Shown piece by piece: positions 62,358-64,000 of a stretch of 64,000 nt of DNA. This DNA comes from Xanthomonas prunicola (GTDB lineage Bacteria > Pseudomonadota > Gammaproteobacteria > Xanthomonadales > Xanthomonadaceae). The first letter of the stretch is position 1. Every line of letters starts with the position of its first letter. The position numbers were made by a program, and so were the translations under genes. The stretch is taken from positions 218,073 through 282,072 of the forward strand of contig NZ_PHKV01000004.1 in assembly GCF_002846205.1 (NCBI RefSeq), in the 5' to 3' direction. A model generated the notes under the pieces. The model searched no databases, was not told where the DNA came from, and worked only from the letters and a program-made list of their open reading frames with translations.

Positions 62358-64000
62358 TCAAATCGGCGAATCCGGCAGCACCGAGTGATAGGCAATGAAG
62401 GCGTCATTGCATTGCAGTGGCGTGCCCGGGCCGGGTTTGCCCTGTAGCTGCACATCGTTGGGCACCGATTCGGTCAGCTGATCGTAAAAGCTCACCGGTC
62501 CGCCCTTGAAGGTGAAGTGCGTCGCGCCCGGGTTGCTCGCAGGCCCGCCGAAATGCGGCTGCGCGAAGCTCACCTTGCCGCCTTCCAGCATGACATTGTC
62601 CAGCGAGATGGTGATCGGCCGGGTAGTGCCGGCATCGCGATACCCATAGAAACTCAGTTCGCCGCCACCCAGGGTGGTCGAACCCAGCGAATGCACGTGA
62701 CTGAGCGAAATGCCGTTGAACTGAGGGGGCGCGGCGCGGGTGGCCGGATTGGCGTAGTTGGCATCGAACACCAGTGGCCGCGCAACCCCGCGCATGCAGA
62801 TGTTCTCGAAGCTGATGTCGTAGACCTGGCCGCCGCGGGAGGCGTCGGACTTGATGCGCAGGCCATTGGCCGAGTAGGGATCGCGCTGCGCATCGTTGGC
62901 GTTGAAGCCGTCGATGCTCAAGCCGCGCACGGCGATATGGCGCATGCCCGAATCGGTTTCGCTGCCCAGCGAAAAGCCATGGGTGTAGTAGAACTGATTG
63001 TAGGCGAACAGCATGTTTTCCGAGGCGATGCTGCGCTTGCTGTTGGCGTGCGCCTTGATCGCCACACCGTCATCGCCGGTGCCGATGTACGAGTACGCCA
63101 GCAGCACATTCTTCGACTGGCCCGGGTCGAAGCCATCGGTGTTCTTGGCAGTCTCAGGCGTGAAGCAGGTCGCGTGCGGATTGACGTCCGGGGTGCTGCC
63201 TGCCGGGCATCGGTAGCCGGGACGCGAATAGACCAGGCTGGGCGCCAGAATCTTGATGCCCCACGCGGTCAGGCCCACCACGTTGTCGCTGATGACATGG
63301 AAATTGGGCGAGTTCTCCAGGGTGATGTCGTACAAGGTGACGCCGGTGCTGTCGTCGATCTGCAGCAGGCGCGGCACGTGCTGGCTCAAGCCCTTGGTGA
63401 CGTTGAGATAGGCAAGATCCCACCAGCTGGCCTTGCCGGCATTGGGCCCGGCAGTGAGCGTGCTGCCGCCACGGCCGTCGATCTTGCCGGCGCCGACAAT
63501 GGCGCTGTTGGCCGTGTCGGAGAGATGGATCAGCGGACTACACGACTTGGCTTTGTCGCTGGTAGCGGTGCCGCAGGTGCCCAGGCCGTTGTCGTAGTCC
63601 TGCGGATTGCGCGAGCCGAACAAGGTGACGCCGCGGTCGATCCATAGCGTGACCCCGCTCTTGATGGTCAGCGGCCCACTGAGCACGCCGGATTCGCCGG
63701 CATCGCCGGGGACAAGACGCACTGCGCTGCCGGCAGGGCAATCGTCGATGGCCGCCTGCAGGCGCGCGGTATCGCGCTTGGAGTGGGCCGGATCCTGATC
63801 CAGCGTGTCCAACGAACCGGCCACTGGCATCAATGCGGCTTTTAGCGTGGCGCAGATCTGCGTCGGCAAGCTCGGCTGCTGGACCACGCCCCAACGAGTG
63901 GAGATGCTGTGCGCGGTGTCGGGCACATCCTGCCCGTGCGGCCGCGCTGCGCCGGCCTGCAGACTTGTGATGCCGAACACGGCGAGCGTCAGTGGTGCGA
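62358..64000 (-). CDS. GH28 polygalacturonase, N-terminus cut by right window edge
   Basis: At least 546 residues of a secreted pectin-degrading enzyme. The frame continues to the window end with a hydrophobic, signal-like stretch (APLTLAVFGITSLQAGAA), so the start lies just outside. GH28 motifs are all present: NTDGFDPG, GTGDDGVAIK (catalytic aspartates), THGFSLGSE and LRIKSD. It should be exported by type II secretion and help break down plant cell walls, fitting a plant pathogen. Its own operator or promoter is not visible here. Confidence 0.93.
   Translation of the reverse strand, partial: APLTLAVFGITSLQAGAARPHGQDVPDTAHSISTRWGVVQQPSLPTQICATLKAALMPVAGSLDTLDQDPAHSKRDTARLQAAIDDCPAGSAVRLVPGDAGESGVLSGPLTIKSGVTLWIDRGVTLFGSRNPQDYDNGLGTCGTATSDKAKSCSPLIHLSDTANSAIVGAGKIDGRGGSTLTAGPNAGKASWWDLAYLNVTKGLSQHVPRLLQIDDSTGVTLYDITLENSPNFHVISDNVVGLTAWGIKILAPSLVYSRPGYRCPAGSTPDVNPHATCFTPETAKNTDGFDPGQSKNVLLAYSYIGTGDDGVAIKAHANSKRSIASENMLFAYNQFYYTHGFSLGSETDSGMRHIAVRGLSIDGFNANDAQRDPYSANGLRIKSDASRGGQVYDISFENICMRGVARPLVFDANYANPATRAAPPQFNGISLSHVHSLGSTTLGGGELSFYGYRDAGTTRPITISLDNVMLEGGKVSFAQPHFGGPASNPGATHFTFKGGPVSFYDQLTESVPNDVQLQGKPGPGTPLQCNDAFIAYHSVLPDSPI

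Overview
The window is a 64 kb piece of a GC-rich gammaproteobacterial chromosome. The likely source is Xanthomonas or a very close relative. This rests on a 689-residue FimX with both catalytic motifs degraded, a secreted GH28 polygalacturonase, a 518-residue SelO, the PE-LIG-POL form of LigD beside an H-NS-like gene, and the gene order throughout. Genes are closely packed on both strands. I see no prophage, insertion sequence or CRISPR array.

Layout. 1-2.4 kb: end of cytochrome c1, then sspA-sspB and a small unknown gene. 2.5-8.4 kb: a DUF3301 protein, a short-chain dehydrogenase and the long helicase Lhr. 8.4-12.2 kb: a chemoreceptor behind a near-perfect sigma-28 promoter, cheW, and a GAF-GGDEF protein with a ruined active site. 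12.4-17.6 kb: a 58-residue unknown ORF, tRNA-Ala(CGC), an H-NS-like protein, a DUF3606 protein, LigD and RNase D. 17.7-21.5 kb: a lipoprotein with a sulfatase-modifying-factor fold and an AcvB/VirJ hydrolase. 21.8-32 kb: xseA, then queG divergent from nnrDE-tsaE-amiC-mutL, followed by DUF1684 and TraB/GumN proteins. 32-37.7 kb: phaR, phaB, gluQ, htpX, fimX. 37.9-42.6 kb: a YhiN-type flavoprotein, yaeQ, a UPF0178 gene, a cold-shock gene, a glutathione transferase and an esterase lipoprotein. 42.9-48.6 kb: selO, apt, dbpA, uup. 48.9-55.8 kb: a barnase/barstar pair, sodA, suhB, trmJ, and a solute-binding protein overlapping a GGDEF-EAL enzyme. 55.9-64 kb: epmB divergent from efp, a secreted unknown protein, mtaD-ubiG-mupP, a phytoene-synthase-like gene and the polygalacturonase, which runs off the right edge.

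Shared themes. Three proteins carry c-di-GMP domains: one probably active bifunctional enzyme, one effector (FimX) and one probably inactive GGDEF. DNA repair is well represented (xseA, mutL, ligD, lhr), and MutL keeps the endonuclease motif that E. coli MutL lacks. Translation and tRNA quality genes are scattered through the window (queG, tsaE, gluQ, trmJ, efp, epmB).

Most notable observations: the solute-binding-protein/GGDEF-EAL operon, the translationally coupled barnase/barstar module, and a roughly 150-bp sequence present twice, 40 kb apart, each time read in the same frame at the N-terminus of an exported protein.
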